A DNA stretch of 64,000 bases from Adiantum capillus-veneris (Eukaryota > Streptophyta > Polypodiopsida > Polypodiales > Pteridaceae): NCBI GenBank assembly GCA_014529385.2, contig CM043944.1:169515740-169579739 (forward strand), given 5' to 3'. The notes beneath the pieces are model-generated. The model was not told the origin of the DNA and did not search any database. It saw only the letters and a program-made list of their open reading frames with translations. Positions 43,808-54,138 of the stretch are shown piece by piece (position 1 is the stretch's first letter; each line of letters starts with the position of its first letter). The position numbers and the translations under genes are program-made.

Positions 43808-45578
43808 TCACTCCTTAGCCTCAGCTTGAGCTTGTATCTTGTTTAACTCGGTTTGTGCTTTGGCGGCCTTCTTTTGATGAATGGCCCGTAGTTCTTCTTG
43901 GCTTAAAGGATCATAATATCTTTTGAATTTACTCCCATTGAGGAATCCAATGGTTTCAACTCCATCAAGAGTTTCCACACAAAGGGTACCTTTTGGGGTA
44001 ATTTCACATACTCTATATGGTCCTTTACCAGCATATTTCAACTTTTTCTTCTCTTTACATACTCCATACAGAAGGACTTTATCACCAACTTTGATGTCCT
44101 TGTCCTTCACATGGCGATCAAACCACTTCTTTCTCCTATCCTTTTCCACAAGAGCATTTTGCACAGCCAACTGTCTCTCTTCGTCTAGTTTTTCTAAGAT
44201 ATACAAACGCTCGGTTAAGGGGTTACCATTCCATCCTTCTTGCGAAGCTACCCTAAGACTAGGAATGACAAACTCCCAAGGCATAACCGCTTCTTGGCCG
44301 TATACCATTTTGAATGGCGTACAATTAATAGCCACTTTATAAGCAGTACGATAAGCCCATAGAGCACATGTCAACTTCAAATCCCAATCAGTGCGATGAG
44401 CTTCTACCGTCTTGGTTAAAATAGAGATTAGAGTCTTGTTGGTGACTCGGCTTGTCCATTAGCTTGCGGGTAATAAGGTGTAGACTTATGGTGGGATATC
44501 ATAAAGGTCGTGGTAAGCTCTCTTATTACCTCATTTATAAAATGGGTACCATTATCACTAACAATTTCAAAAGGGCAACCAAATCTTGTGATAATGTTCT
44601 CAAAAAGAAACTTAGCTGTTGTCCTCGCGTCAGCTTTTTGTTAAGCCTTAGCTTCAGCCCACTTTGTTACATAGTCCATAGCAACTAGAATATATCGAGA
44701 TTGAGTGTTGCGAGCTGCGGGACTAATTGGACCTACAAAGTCTAAGCCCCATTTTTCAAATGGTTGGGTTACTTTAATAGGATGTAAGGGCATTCTGTCT
44801 TTGCGCTGTGTGGTCTTGTAACGTTGGCACTCATCACACCCTTTTGTAAAAAGTGATGCATCCTTAAATAAAGTTGGCCACCAATAGCCTGATTGCAGCA
44901 CCTTTCTAGCAGTCAGGTCTCCTGAAAAATGTCCTCCTGCTATGCCCATATGTGCTTCTTGCAAGATATACAAATATTCATCCTCGTGGGCACAACGCCT
45001 AAGAATATCGTCCTTGCCTAGTCTATACAGAGTTCCAGCAATCAAACAATAGGGTTCACATTCTTTTACTAGCCTTCGAGCGATATCCTTACGAAGTTCC
45101 TTGGGTGGAAAACCATTAACTAAAAAGTTAACAATGTTCTCACTCCATTCAGGCATAGTCTCAACTATGCATAGGGAAGTATCGGGTAATTCATCATCAA
45201 CTCCTGTAGGGGCTTCACCATTGGGTATGCGAGACAAATGATGAGCCATGACGTGCCTTTTACCGGGTCTCACTACAATCGTGAAATCAAACTCCAGAAG
45301 AATTAACAACCATCGTGTGATTCTTCCTGTGGAGCATGGCTTGTTTAACAGATTCAGCAACGCTTGATGATCCACATAAAATACAAACTTGTTTGCCAGA
45401 AGGTAGTAGCGAAATTTCTTTACTGCATAAACCATTGCCAAACCTTCTCGCTCTGTAGTGGTGTAGTTCCTTTCAGCATCGTTCAATTGACGGCTTGCAA
45501 AGCTAATGGGATAGTCCAATTTATGTTCTCCTGGTTGAGTGAGAACACACCCAATAGCAAAGTTTGATGCATCAATAT
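43808..45578 (-). pseudogene. Element 3 RNase H and integrase
   Basis: Begins at the Element 4 insertion point with the RNase H start ([13 protein letters not shown]), then FVDYxDHQALL-type and HHLSRI blocks. The integrase zinc domain is in [20 protein letters not shown]...CDECQRYK and the first catalytic Asp is in [13 protein letters not shown] at 44641-44643 replaces one residue after WAEAKA. The next segment holds the second catalytic Asp (IVSDNGTHF) and the Glu in NGQAES. A single-base loss near 44445 shifts the frame, after which KLTCALWAYRTAYK and the C-terminal GKGPYRVCEI region run to the TGA at 43808. Codons to the right of 45578 belong to Element 4's LTR. Confidence 0.9.
45574..45578. 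repeat. Target-site duplication of Element 4 (AATAT), left
   Basis: AATAT precedes the LTR at 45579 and recurs at 53743-53747. Joining the flanks with one copy restores Element 3's RNase H frame. Confidence 0.92.
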
Positions 45579-46519
45579 TGTTGAGCCAGCAGAGGATCAC
45601 ACCCACATTTTTGCTCACACTCATCATTTTTGTAACCATTGATTGTAATAAATGTCTTTCCGACATTGATTTTGAATTGAGCCATTCATTAAGTAACGGG
45701 ACTCAATTGAGTTTCCAGCTTGTAATCCCAAAGTAATTTCACTTGCTAATGTAATTAGTTAGAGATGTTCTCACCTCCAAGGCTGAGGTATATAAGCCAA
45801 AGTTTTGTAACCTAAGGGGATTTAGATTATTAATCAAAGTGAGTTTTGAGCGCCGTGACTGTGTCTGAGAGAGAGAGAGAGAGAGAGAGAGAGTCTTATC
45901 TACTTGCTACGCGAGCTACGGAGCCGCCATTGGAGAAGCGACACCGCCATTGTGTTAGCAACGGCGAGAGCTACGCACTGATACCAAGAGTGCGCGCTAT
46001 CGGCTTCTATGTGTGGTAAGTTCCTACGAGCTTCGGTGTGAGTTTTCTTCCAACTCGTGTGTCGAAATAGAGCGTGCAGCATATCTATAGAACCACAACG
46101 AGTAGAGCTACACATTAGTACCATCGGGGTCAAGTTTCGGTCACCTGTATTTTTCGGCCTGTCTTCATACGCGTTTACCGCACGGAGTGATTATAGGTTG
46201 ATTTTGCAGTTCAAGTCTTTAGGGTGTTGTTCTTACCTAGTGCATAGACTTCCCCTTGAGTTTGAGATCGATTCAATGATTCTAGATCCTGTTTCGTATA
46301 GCATTCGTTCGTAGTACGGATTTCAGTCACTTGCGTATTTTAGAACTTAGATTTGATTTCCTTAGTAGTGATTGTCATTAGAAGGTCGAGTAGGTGATTT
46401 GACACCCACCTAGTTGTTTCCATGCGCCTGCGGATCAAGCTTCGTCCTCGTCTGACAAATTCTATTGTTGGTTGAGTTCTCGCTATTTAGCTTCCGCTAG
46501 CGGCGTAACCGAAGTATCA
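45579..46519 (+). repeat. Element 4 5' LTR
   Basis: Collinear with the 3' LTR from 45579 to 46510, with a TATA box TATATAAG at 45789-45796 and (GA)n at 45868-45893. The last nine bases (GAAGTATCA) differ from those of the 3' LTR (GCCTTAACA). No Met-tRNA primer site follows. Frames such as 46057-46314 recur in the 3' LTR and are not genes. Confidence 0.85.
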
Positions 46520-48303
46520 CCAACCCAAAACCCGACCACCAATCCTTCAATCAAACAAAGAGCAGCTTTATTGGAAAGACTGTTGTATCATCGCTCTGCA
46601 ATTACATTGGGAATTTATGACCAAAACAACTACAATGCTTTGCCCACAGACACTTCATAGTCGTCCGGGAGGACTCAGACTAGGAGGGGGGGAGGTATAC
46701 AGGTATACAGGAGTTACAAAGCAGCTACAAGCGCCAAAAATAAAGAAAAACAAAAATTATATTACAAGGGCAGTGTCTTACATGATTTTGCAATTTTTAT
46801 GTTTGATTGCGGATATTGATAATATTTATGCCCTTATATACCTTGTTTTGCAACAAGAAGAGATCAAATGATGAATTTGGGTCTCTAGACGTGTAAATAT
46901 CACTAAATAAGAGTGTTTTTGGAGCAAAAAAGTGAAAAAAAGTGGTAATCCAAGTCCAGAAATCACAAATAAGTGTATATTCATATACACAGGGTTACCA
47001 GCTATTTGTTGTGTATGTTTGGAATTTTTTGGCTTCAATTTGCTATTTTCCTTTATTTTTTATGATTTTCTTAATAAAAGTAAAAGAAAAATAAAAAAGC
47101 AGGTGAAATGAGATCGGAAAAAAGAAAAGAATAGACGGTGATGGTCCTAATGACAAGGGCAACCCATGGTAAAAATTGGGTACAATTCTGAAAAAGTTGC
47201 GGAAAGCCCGAAATGACAGAATTTTGGCAAAGTGGACAGATTTCTCAGAAACAGGTCAAACGGAGTCCAAATTGAGAAATTTCAAATCCTAAAGTGCATT
47301 TCACGACGAGATAGGAGCACATGTCAAATTTGGTAACAAGTGATCCGGGAAGTCCGAAGTTAAGTATTTTTCACTTCACTTTCAAGCTCATTTCCACTAT
47401 TACCTTCTTGGAGAGAGCAAAGAGCACACAGGAGCATCCGACCTTCTACCGCCTTCTACGACTGCTACGAGAGCTCAGAGGACACCAGACATGAGAGGTA
47501 GACTCGTTGCCATAAGCTTTTGATGCTTATCGTTAACTTTTGTCGCGAAAACTGACCAAAACCAAGAAACAAGAGCAGACGGGGAATGGGGAGGAACGCT
47601 AGGTAGGGGCACAACCGCCTAACCAAACCTTGCAAGAACTTAGAGGTGGGTTACCCTAACATAGAAGATGGGTTTCTAACACTCAAAGCTCGAGAAAGAA
47701 CGACTTGAAAAACCCTAGGTCAACAGAGCCTGCAAGAGGCAAACAGGAAAAAGTTGTCGAAACGACACAAAACTTCTCAGGAAGCTTAACAACATCGAGG
47801 GCAATGCAACCATGGAGTATCTCCGGGTTTGGATCACCAAAAGTAGGTCGGAACAACCGATTCGGCGGCGGACACACAAAGCGTCATTTTGGCATAACGG
47901 CTAAAATTGACGACCAAATGACATGAAACTTCACAAGCAGCTTCAAATATACATGGATGACTTATGTTTGCAAGTAAAACCCAAAAGAAAGCTGATTCAC
48001 TTACCGATGGTGAAAAAGATGCTTTCATGCAACCAAATGGAGAAAGATGGAGAACGGGGAGCCAAAGTCAAGTTCAACCAAATAGGTGGCTTCACAACAT
48101 ATCCAATGAGCTGGAAATGCAACTCTCGAGAAGAAAAGTTGAAGAAATTCAACTCCAAGGCAAAAAGACGACTTCGGAGACTGAAATGCCTAAAGGAGGC
48201 TTTTTAGCTAAACTAATGACTTTTTAAGTTGAAAACTAGTTAGCAGGGCTTAGGGCACTAGCACAAAGCATTCTTTGCACAAAAAGACCAACATTTCAAG
48301 AAA
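46520..48303 (+). other. Element 4 leader, first part
   Basis: About 1.8 kb without a convincing ORF. It contains an internal polypurine-like run (AGGAGGGGGGGAGG, near 46682-46695) followed by a repeated GTATACAG. An AT-rich stretch spans 46740-47110 and an AACGGAGTCCAAATTGAGA phrase is near 47261. Either a long untranslated region or the trace of an older insertion. Confidence 0.5.
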
Positions 48304-49302
48304 AGACATCATACGCGTATGATGTCTCACAGCATGATTTTCACATCCATTTCAACATTTGAGTGCATAGCCTCATTCCACATGTTAATCACATCCTATG
48401 AGCCAAGTATCATGAGAATTGGAGTTAGAAAACCCAAGGAAACCCAAAAAGACGCAAAGTAGGCCATAAAATTGATTTTTGGTCCTAACTTTGTCAAAAT
48501 AACTCCAAACTCATTGAAACTTTGTAGGATTGTTGATTAACACATCTACAAGCTATCTGGAACCAAAAAGCACCATTTTGACACAAAAGACATCATACGC
48601 GTATGATATCTATTTGCACTTACAGAGCCAAAATTGCTCATTTGTCATCATACATCCATTATATATATCTAATACATGCTACATATGAAGTTTGGAACCA
48701 TTTGGTCAAGTGGATCACCCCATTAGCCCAATTGAGGGAAAATCCTTCATCCAAAGCCTATTTTTGGCCCAAATCCAACATACTCAAGTCCAAACCAAGA
48801 TTTGAGTAGAGACAGTCCTTCACTAGTACATGGGGAGTCCACAGAATCAATCCCATGAAAAATTGATGAAAAAGACATCATACGCGTATGATGTCTTTAG
48901 AGCCATTTTTAGCCCAAAATATATCCAAAATTCATAAATCCACTGAATAAGCCTATCTAAAGCCATATCCAAGCTTATAGAGAAATTTGGTCCAAAAATA
49001 CACTAAAAAACATCATACGCGTATGATGTCTCACTATGTGATTTTGGCACCTCAGGGCTTCAACCACCAAACAGAAGTGATCTACATGCCATTTGAAGGT
49101 GAACCACCAAGTTTTATCCAATTTGGATCATAAAATCCATTTCCCTTTCAAAATTTTGCCAAGAGCCTACTGGCCAAAACTTGACCAAATGGGATCCAAA
49201 CTCAAATCCAAGCATATGATACTCATGTATACACTATTAGCTACAAGCACAACCAATATGAAGTCATTTTGACACAAAAGACATCATACGCGTATGATGT
49301 CT
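48304..49302 (+). repeat. Array of five CG-centred 24-bp palindromes in the Element 4 leader
   Basis: The unit is AGACATCATACG followed by its exact reverse complement. Copies lie at 48304-48327, 48588-48611 (one mismatch), 48873-48896, 49008-49031 (one mismatch) and 49279-49302. Start-to-start distances are 284, 285, 135 and 271 bp, close to multiples of about 140. The spacers share only short phrases such as ATGATTTTGAGCCC, while the palindromes are almost unchanged. The last copy ends 167 bp before the ORF start. The CGCG core resembles binding sites of CAMTA-type plant factors. Confidence 0.9.
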
Positions 49303-49468
49303 CCAGCATGATTTTGAGCCCAGTTTGCATATTTTTTCACCTACCCTGCATCCTTAGGCCCTGAATAGCTCATGTTTCAATTTTCAAGTCATTTGAATAG
49401 TTAAAAGCTTCATTTCGGCTTTCAGTACTAAAAAGACGCTAACTTCTAAAATTGGAGTTACAGGATCC

Positions 49469-52400
49469 ATGGATTCCGCCAAGTTATCAGCAACAAAGAG
49501 AAAAAGACCGACAATCAAAGATGCTCTTGCAGAAGCAGAACCCTTTGACATTCCAGCAGAAACCCTCAAGCCAACCAAAACTTGGGTGGTGGAAGCAGTA
49601 CTGGAACAAGAGGGAATAAAGATCTACCAGGGGACTTTCAGAGATCCTCAAGGGCAAGCGGTGGATATACCGATGATCCCACAAGAATTGGTGGATTATA
49701 GCAGGTCAGAGAACATCAGTAGGTACCTGGAAAGGGCAGACTTGCACAGTTTCTTCACCTCGAGACCATCAGGTGTGGATACAAGAAGAGTGTACGAGTT
49801 GGCAACATCCATTCAGAAGGATGGGAAAGCCACATTGACAGCAATAGATGGAGAGAAAGTAGAGGTACAGATCACTCCACAGCTCATTGCAGATGCATTG
49901 AAGCTGAACAACAAAGGGAGCTCTGTCAGGGAAAGAAGGGAGGCTATAGAGGTTTATGGGTCCAAGAAACAGAATGCAACTTATGGAGATATGGCAGACC
50001 AAAGAGCGGCAACCCTTTGCCGACTGTACAACCAATTTCTCCATATTTGCAGTAAAAGACCGCAAAAGTATACGACACCGCCCCATGCCATTGCAACTAC
50101 CATCACATGGGCATTGAAGAGCAATATGCCAAAAGAGGTGAATTACGCTCAACACATCCACGAGCAAGTAATTGCCATTCACAACGAGAAGCCAAAGTAT
50201 ATAGGAGGAGCTGAAGTTTTGACAAGAATAGCTTATGAAGCTATTGGAGCCAGAGATCAATGGCCAAAGGTTCCCTCCCAGAATGAGTGGCTTAGAGAAG
50301 CCGATGAGGAGGAAGAACAGCCTGAAGTATCCAAGAGGGCGTCCACAAGAGCACGCAGGAAACTAGAAATAGTTTCAGAACCTGAAGAGAATGTGGATGA
50401 GCTGATTATGAAGAAAGCAAAGAAGAAGGTTTCTCCCAAGCAAACCAAAAGTCAGAAAGCGGCACGAATGGAAAGACTAGTGGAGCAGTTTAGAGCGGAA
50501 AGAGCTCTAAAGGGGGACTTTGAAGAAAAGTGGGTGCCAGACCCCACTGAAGTCGGAACTAGCTCAGCCAGGCCACATGTTGATCAATATGATCAATATA
50601 TTAGAGCTTATGAGGAGTCAGAGGCAATACTGGAGCAGCAACCTGTCGAGCCATACACTGAAGAGGAAGTACAGCTTTTAAAAGCTGAGCTGCAAAAGGA
50701 CGACAAGGGGAAGAAGAAAGTAGATGAGTCTATTGAACCTCAAGAGAAAGACGGGCAGCCAAACAAAGGGAAAGCCAAGAAGAATGAGGACAATCAGCCC
50801 TCCTTTACTGATGTACCCAGCCCGAAGAAGACGGAAATCATTGTGGAAGAGACCACAGTAGAGATGGACACGGCTGGTATGGAAAAGCCGGAGGCCGGGA
50901 CCAAGGAAAAGGAGATAGATCCAATTCAGCAAAAGAAAAACGATTATGAGGATCTGGTAGCGATAGGGTACACTGAAGAAGAGGCCCTTGAGGCGGTTTA
51001 TGGGATCACCCTACAAAAACGAGATGATCGGAGAGGGACAGAGGAAAATACAAAGAGTACAAAAGAAAGTGATGAAAAACTGGAAGAGCAGAACGTACTA
51101 GAAGAGCCGAAGCCAGTGGAGGTGGTGGCCAAAAAATCTTTAGAGTTGACAGATGAAGATGAAAAAGACATGCACATGGTGCATGAACTGCTCAACAAGA
51201 TCAAGGAAAGATCCAAGGCAAAGGAAGCGGAGATTGAGATAGCCAAACAAAGGGAAGTCGAGTTGCAGAGGAAATTAGAGGATGCTATGACTGAATCTGA
51301 AAGTCATAAAGCATCACTCTACGATGCGGAAAACGAGAGAGACGGCTTGATACTCCAGCTAGCTGAGGCCTCAAGAGAAGTAACAAGTGCACAGGAAGCA
51401 AGGGAGCGGATGGAAGACAACTTGGAGGCGGCTAAAGATGAGCTCATTGAGCTAAGGGAAAGAGTCGAGCTCCAAGAAAGAACAATCACTAGACTCAGGA
51501 CTACCCCTAGAGCTAGCAGAGCAGGAACCGAACAAGAGGGAGCTCTTGTACCAGCTCTGGAAGACCAGGTCCGAAGCTTACAAAGAGAGCTAAGATTAGA
51601 GATAGTGCAAAGGTTGCACATTGCGGAGGGATCATTGGCAGTAGAGGAGAGGCTCACTTTAGAAAATCAAACACTAAGAACAGAGAATGAAACCCTCCGC
51701 AAACAGCTCCAAGATCTACAAGAGCAACAAAGAAGAGAGACAGAGACACCACAAGAAGGATCAGGTGGAGCAGCCATAGAGCTACCAGAAACTGGAGAGG
51801 CAACCACAATTGAAGATCCAGCCCCATTTCAAGATGTGGCCTCAACTTCAGGAATCTCTGAAGAAGAAGAACAAAGGCTCCATGACCAAATAGAAAAGTC
51901 AACAGAGGAGAGTGCCAAGGCGGAAATGGAATGGGAGAGGAGACTCCTAATCTCCATTAGACTTCAGGGACTAGACACAAAAGTGCTCCATGAAGAGTGG
52001 ATGCAACCCAGCCTGCCTTTCCCTTTGATGAAGTTTGAAGTGATAAAAACGAAAAAGAGAATAGAGGAGGAGCAGTATGTCGCTCTTTACGAAGGCGACA
52101 TCACAAAAGAGGAACAATCAAAGAAGATTGTAGATTCGCAGCCTAGATGGAGGAAAGGCTGGCTGAACAAATACCCAGCCTACCTCATCTACTTGGTAGA
52201 GGCACCAAAGGAGATTCGGGAGGATGCAACCTTCTGCCCGGTGCCAAGAGTCAGAAGCTGGAAAGAGCATGGCAGGATTCTAGAAAAGAAGCCAAATTGG
52301 CTTAATTACCCCAGGATGCCAGGACCAAAGGCAGGAGAGAGAATAGGTAAAGCCTACATGGTGAAAACCTTAACGGGCACCATCAAGCTCTTTACTGGCT

Positions 52401-52744
52401 CTCCTGACCTTTTGTGTCAGATGCTCAAGAAAATTTGCAGGACTCTCTTAGCTTGCATTGAAGTGTTCGCGCCAGATAAAGCCACGACCTCGAGTCTACT
52501 ATCGATGGCCGACACAGTGACTGATATGATGTATGATCTTTCATTGCAGCCTTCTCCAAAAGTGTTGCACCTCCTATACCAGAGGATTATGTTTTTGCCT
52601 AGCTTCCACATGCAAACATTCGAAGAAGCTTTCTACACCGGCTTTTTCACCCACGAAAGCAAAATATTCGGCCCAACCTTGACCATCGGCAACCTGCGAT
52701 ACGAATCACATTTGCAGATGCTCAAGACGACAGGACTTTATTGA
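49469..52744 (+). CDS. Element 4 1091-codon ORF, unknown coiled-coil protein
   Basis: A single uninterrupted frame with a good ATG context (CCATGG). Residues 10-13 (KRKR) and 315-320 (KKAKKK) are possible nuclear signals. Residues about 30-270 form a globular region (DLHSFFTSRPSG, VEVQITPQLIADALKL) that faintly recalls transposon-associated domains of other plant LTR elements. Residues 280-490 are charged and low in complexity. DYEDLVAIGYTEEEALEAVY (492-511) resembles a UBA fold. A long coiled coil covers about 565-755, and a second globular region with many Trp/Tyr (890-960) and Leu-rich helices fills 840-1091. No zinc knuckle, protease, RT or integrase motif is present. The intact frame suggests selection until recently. 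It could be a divergent gag or a DNA/chromatin-binding partner of the palindromes. Confidence 0.75.
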   Translation: MDSAKLSATKRKRPTIKDALAEAEPFDIPAETLKPTKTWVVEAVLEQEGIKIYQGTFRDPQGQAVDIPMIPQELVDYSRSENISRYLERADLHSFFTSRPSGVDTRRVYELATSIQKDGKATLTAIDGEKVEVQITPQLIADALKLNNKGSSVRERREAIEVYGSKKQNATYGDMADQRAATLCRLYNQFLHICSKRPQKYTTPPHAIATTITWALKSNMPKEVNYAQHIHEQVIAIHNEKPKYIGGAEVLTRIAYEAIGARDQWPKVPSQNEWLREADEEEEQPEVSKRASTRARRKLEIVSEPEENVDELIMKKAKKKVSPKQTKSQKAARMERLVEQFRAERALKGDFEEKWVPDPTEVGTSSARPHVDQYDQYIRAYEESEAILEQQPVEPYTEEEVQLLKAELQKDDKGKKKVDESIEPQEKDGQPNKGKAKKNEDNQPSFTDVPSPKKTEIIVEETTVEMDTAGMEKPEAGTKEKEIDPIQQKKNDYEDLVAIGYTEEEALEAVYGITLQKRDDRRGTEENTKSTKESDEKLEEQNVLEEPKPVEVVAKKSLELTDEDEKDMHMVHELLNKIKERSKAKEAEIEIAKQREVELQRKLEDAMTESESHKASLYDAENERDGLILQLAEASREVTSAQEARERMEDNLEAAKDELIELRERVELQERTITRLRTTPRASRAGTEQEGALVPALEDQVRSLQRELRLEIVQRLHIAEGSLAVEERLTLENQTLRTENETLRKQLQDLQEQQRRETETPQEGSGGAAIELPETGEATTIEDPAPFQDVASTSGISEEEEQRLHDQIEKSTEESAKAEMEWERRLLISIRLQGLDTKVLHEEWMQPSLPFPLMKFEVIKTKKRIEEEQYVALYEGDITKEEQSKKIVDSQPRWRKGWLNKYPAYLIYLVEAPKEIREDATFCPVPRVRSWKEHGRILEKKPNWLNYPRMPGPKAGERIGKAYMVKTLTGTIKLFTGSPDLLCQMLKKICRTLLACIEVFAPDKATTSSLLSMADTVTDMMYDLSLQPSPKVLHLLYQRIMFLPSFHMQTFEEAFYTGFFTHESKIFGPTLTIGNLRYESHLQMLKTTGLY

Positions 52745-52781
52745 CCAAGCATAAAGGTCATGTCAGGGACGACATGAACGT

Positions 52782-52793
52782 GGAGGGGGGGAG
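52782..52793 (+). promoter_or_regulatory. Element 4 polypurine tract
   Basis: GGAGGGGGGGAG lies directly before the 3' LTR and 38 bases after the ORF stop. It fixes the element's plus-strand orientation. Confidence 0.85.
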
Positions 52794-53078
52794 TGTTGAG
52801 CCAGCAGAGGATCACACCCACATTTTTGCTCACACTCATCATTTTTGTAACCATTGATTGTAATAAATGTCTTTCCGACATTGATTTTGAATTGAGCCAT
52901 TCATTAAGTAACGGGACTCAATTGAGTTTCCAGCTTGTAATCCCAAAGTAATTTCACTTGCTAATGTAATTAGTTAGAGATGTTCTCACCTCCAAGGCTG
53001 AGGTATATAAGCCAAAGTTTTGTAACCTAAGGGGATTCAGATTATTAATCAAAGTGAGTTTTGAGCGCCGTGACTGTG

Positions 53079-53118
<40 letters not shown>

Positions 53119-53742
53119 TTATCTACTTGCTACGCGAGCTACGGAGCCGCCATTGGAGAAGCGACACCGCCATTGTGTTAGCAACGGCGAGAGCTACGCA
53201 CTGATACCAAGAGTGCGTGCTATCGGCTTCTATGTGTGGTAAGTTCCTACGAGCTTCGGTGTGAGTTTTCTTCCAGCTCGTGTGTCGGAATAGAGCGTGC
53301 AGCATATCTATAGAACCACAACGAGTAGAGCTACACATTAGTACCATCGGGGTCAAGTTTCGGTCACCTGTATTTTTCGGCCTGTCTTCATACGCGTTTA
53401 CCGCACGGAGTGATTATAGGTTGATTTTGCAGTTCAAGTCTTTAGGGTGTTGTTCTTACCTAGTGCATAGACTTCCCCTTGAGTTTGAGATCGATTCAAT
53501 GATTCTAGATCCTGTTTCGTATAGCATTCGTTCGTAGTACGGATTTCAGTCACTTGCGTATTTTAGAACTTAGATTTGATTTCCTTAGTAGTGATTGTCA
53601 TTAGAAGGTCGAGTAGGTGATTTGACACCCACCTAGTTGTTTCCATGCGCCTGCGGGTCAAGCTTCGTCCTCGTCTGACAAATTCTATTGTTGGTTGAGT
53701 TCTCGCTATTTAGCTTCCGCTAGCGGCGTAACCGCCTTAACA
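52794..53742 (+). repeat. Element 4 3' LTR
   Basis: 949 bp, starts TGTTGAGCCAGC and ends GCCTTAACA. TATA box at 53004-53011 and (GA)n at about 53083-53116, longer than in the 5' LTR. Confidence 0.9.
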
Positions 53743-53747
53743 AATAT
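53743..53747. repeat. Target-site duplication of Element 4 (AATAT), right
   Basis: Matches 45574-45578. Confidence 0.92.
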
Positions 53748-54138
53748 GCACATGGAAAATGACATCCCAGTTAGGTGTCCTTAAAATCGGAGCACTTGCT
53801 AGTGTTTTCTTCAATTGTTCATAGGCCTGGTCACACTCTTCAGTCCATTTAAATTCAATGAGAAGCTTGTACAAAGGACGTGCTATCTCAGCGAAAAATA
53901 AAATAAACCGTCGATAATAACCCACGTGTCCCATGAACCTTTGAACTCCCTTGTAATTGGTTGGTGGTGGTAACTCTAGAATCACTTTAATTTTGCTCTC
54001 ATCGGTTGAGATACCATTCTTAGATACTATATGCCCTAAAATAACTCCATGCTTGACCCAAAATTGGCATTTGAACGGGTTCAATGAGATACGATATAAC
54101 CTACACTTTTCAAACACCTTCCGCAAACATGATAGATG
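53748..54138 (-). pseudogene. Element 3 RT thumb/connection region
   Basis: Same frame as the RT to its right, separated by one TAA (54139-54141). Contains NPFKCQFWVKHGVILGHIVS, FMGHVGYYRRFI and FKWTEECDQAYEQLK, the gypsy RT thumb and RNase H tether. It is broken off at FHVHI by Element 4. The following codons lie at 45578 and below. Confidence 0.92.

Larger units (their letters stand above)
45579..53742 (+). mobile_element. Element 4: 8.2-kb non-autonomous LTR element with one 1091-codon ORF
   Basis: LTRs of about 940 bp (45579 to about 46519 and 52794-53742), with a polypurine tract before the 3' LTR and a five-base target duplication, show that it moved by retrotransposition on the plus strand. 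The internal region has a long leader, five copies of a 24-bp palindrome and one large ORF. There is no protease, RT, RNase H or integrase. The LTRs differ at only a handful of sites plus the GA-tract length and the last nine bases, so the insertion is fairly recent. Confidence 0.9.

Noticed and set aside
44641-45666. Taking the first 30 codons of this ORF as part of RNase H
   Set aside because: Codons to the right of 45578 are Element 4 LTR read antisense; the true upstream sequence is at 53748 and above.
46057-46314. 85-codon ORF, and its antisense 45900-46133 companion
   Set aside because: Both recur in the other Element 4 LTR (53280-53537 and 53123-53356); they are LTR sequence.
48304-49302. 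CRISPR-like array (conserved palindromic repeat with spacers)
   Set aside because: Spacers are 110-260 bp, variable and share phrases, there are no cas genes, and the context is a plant LTR retrotransposon.
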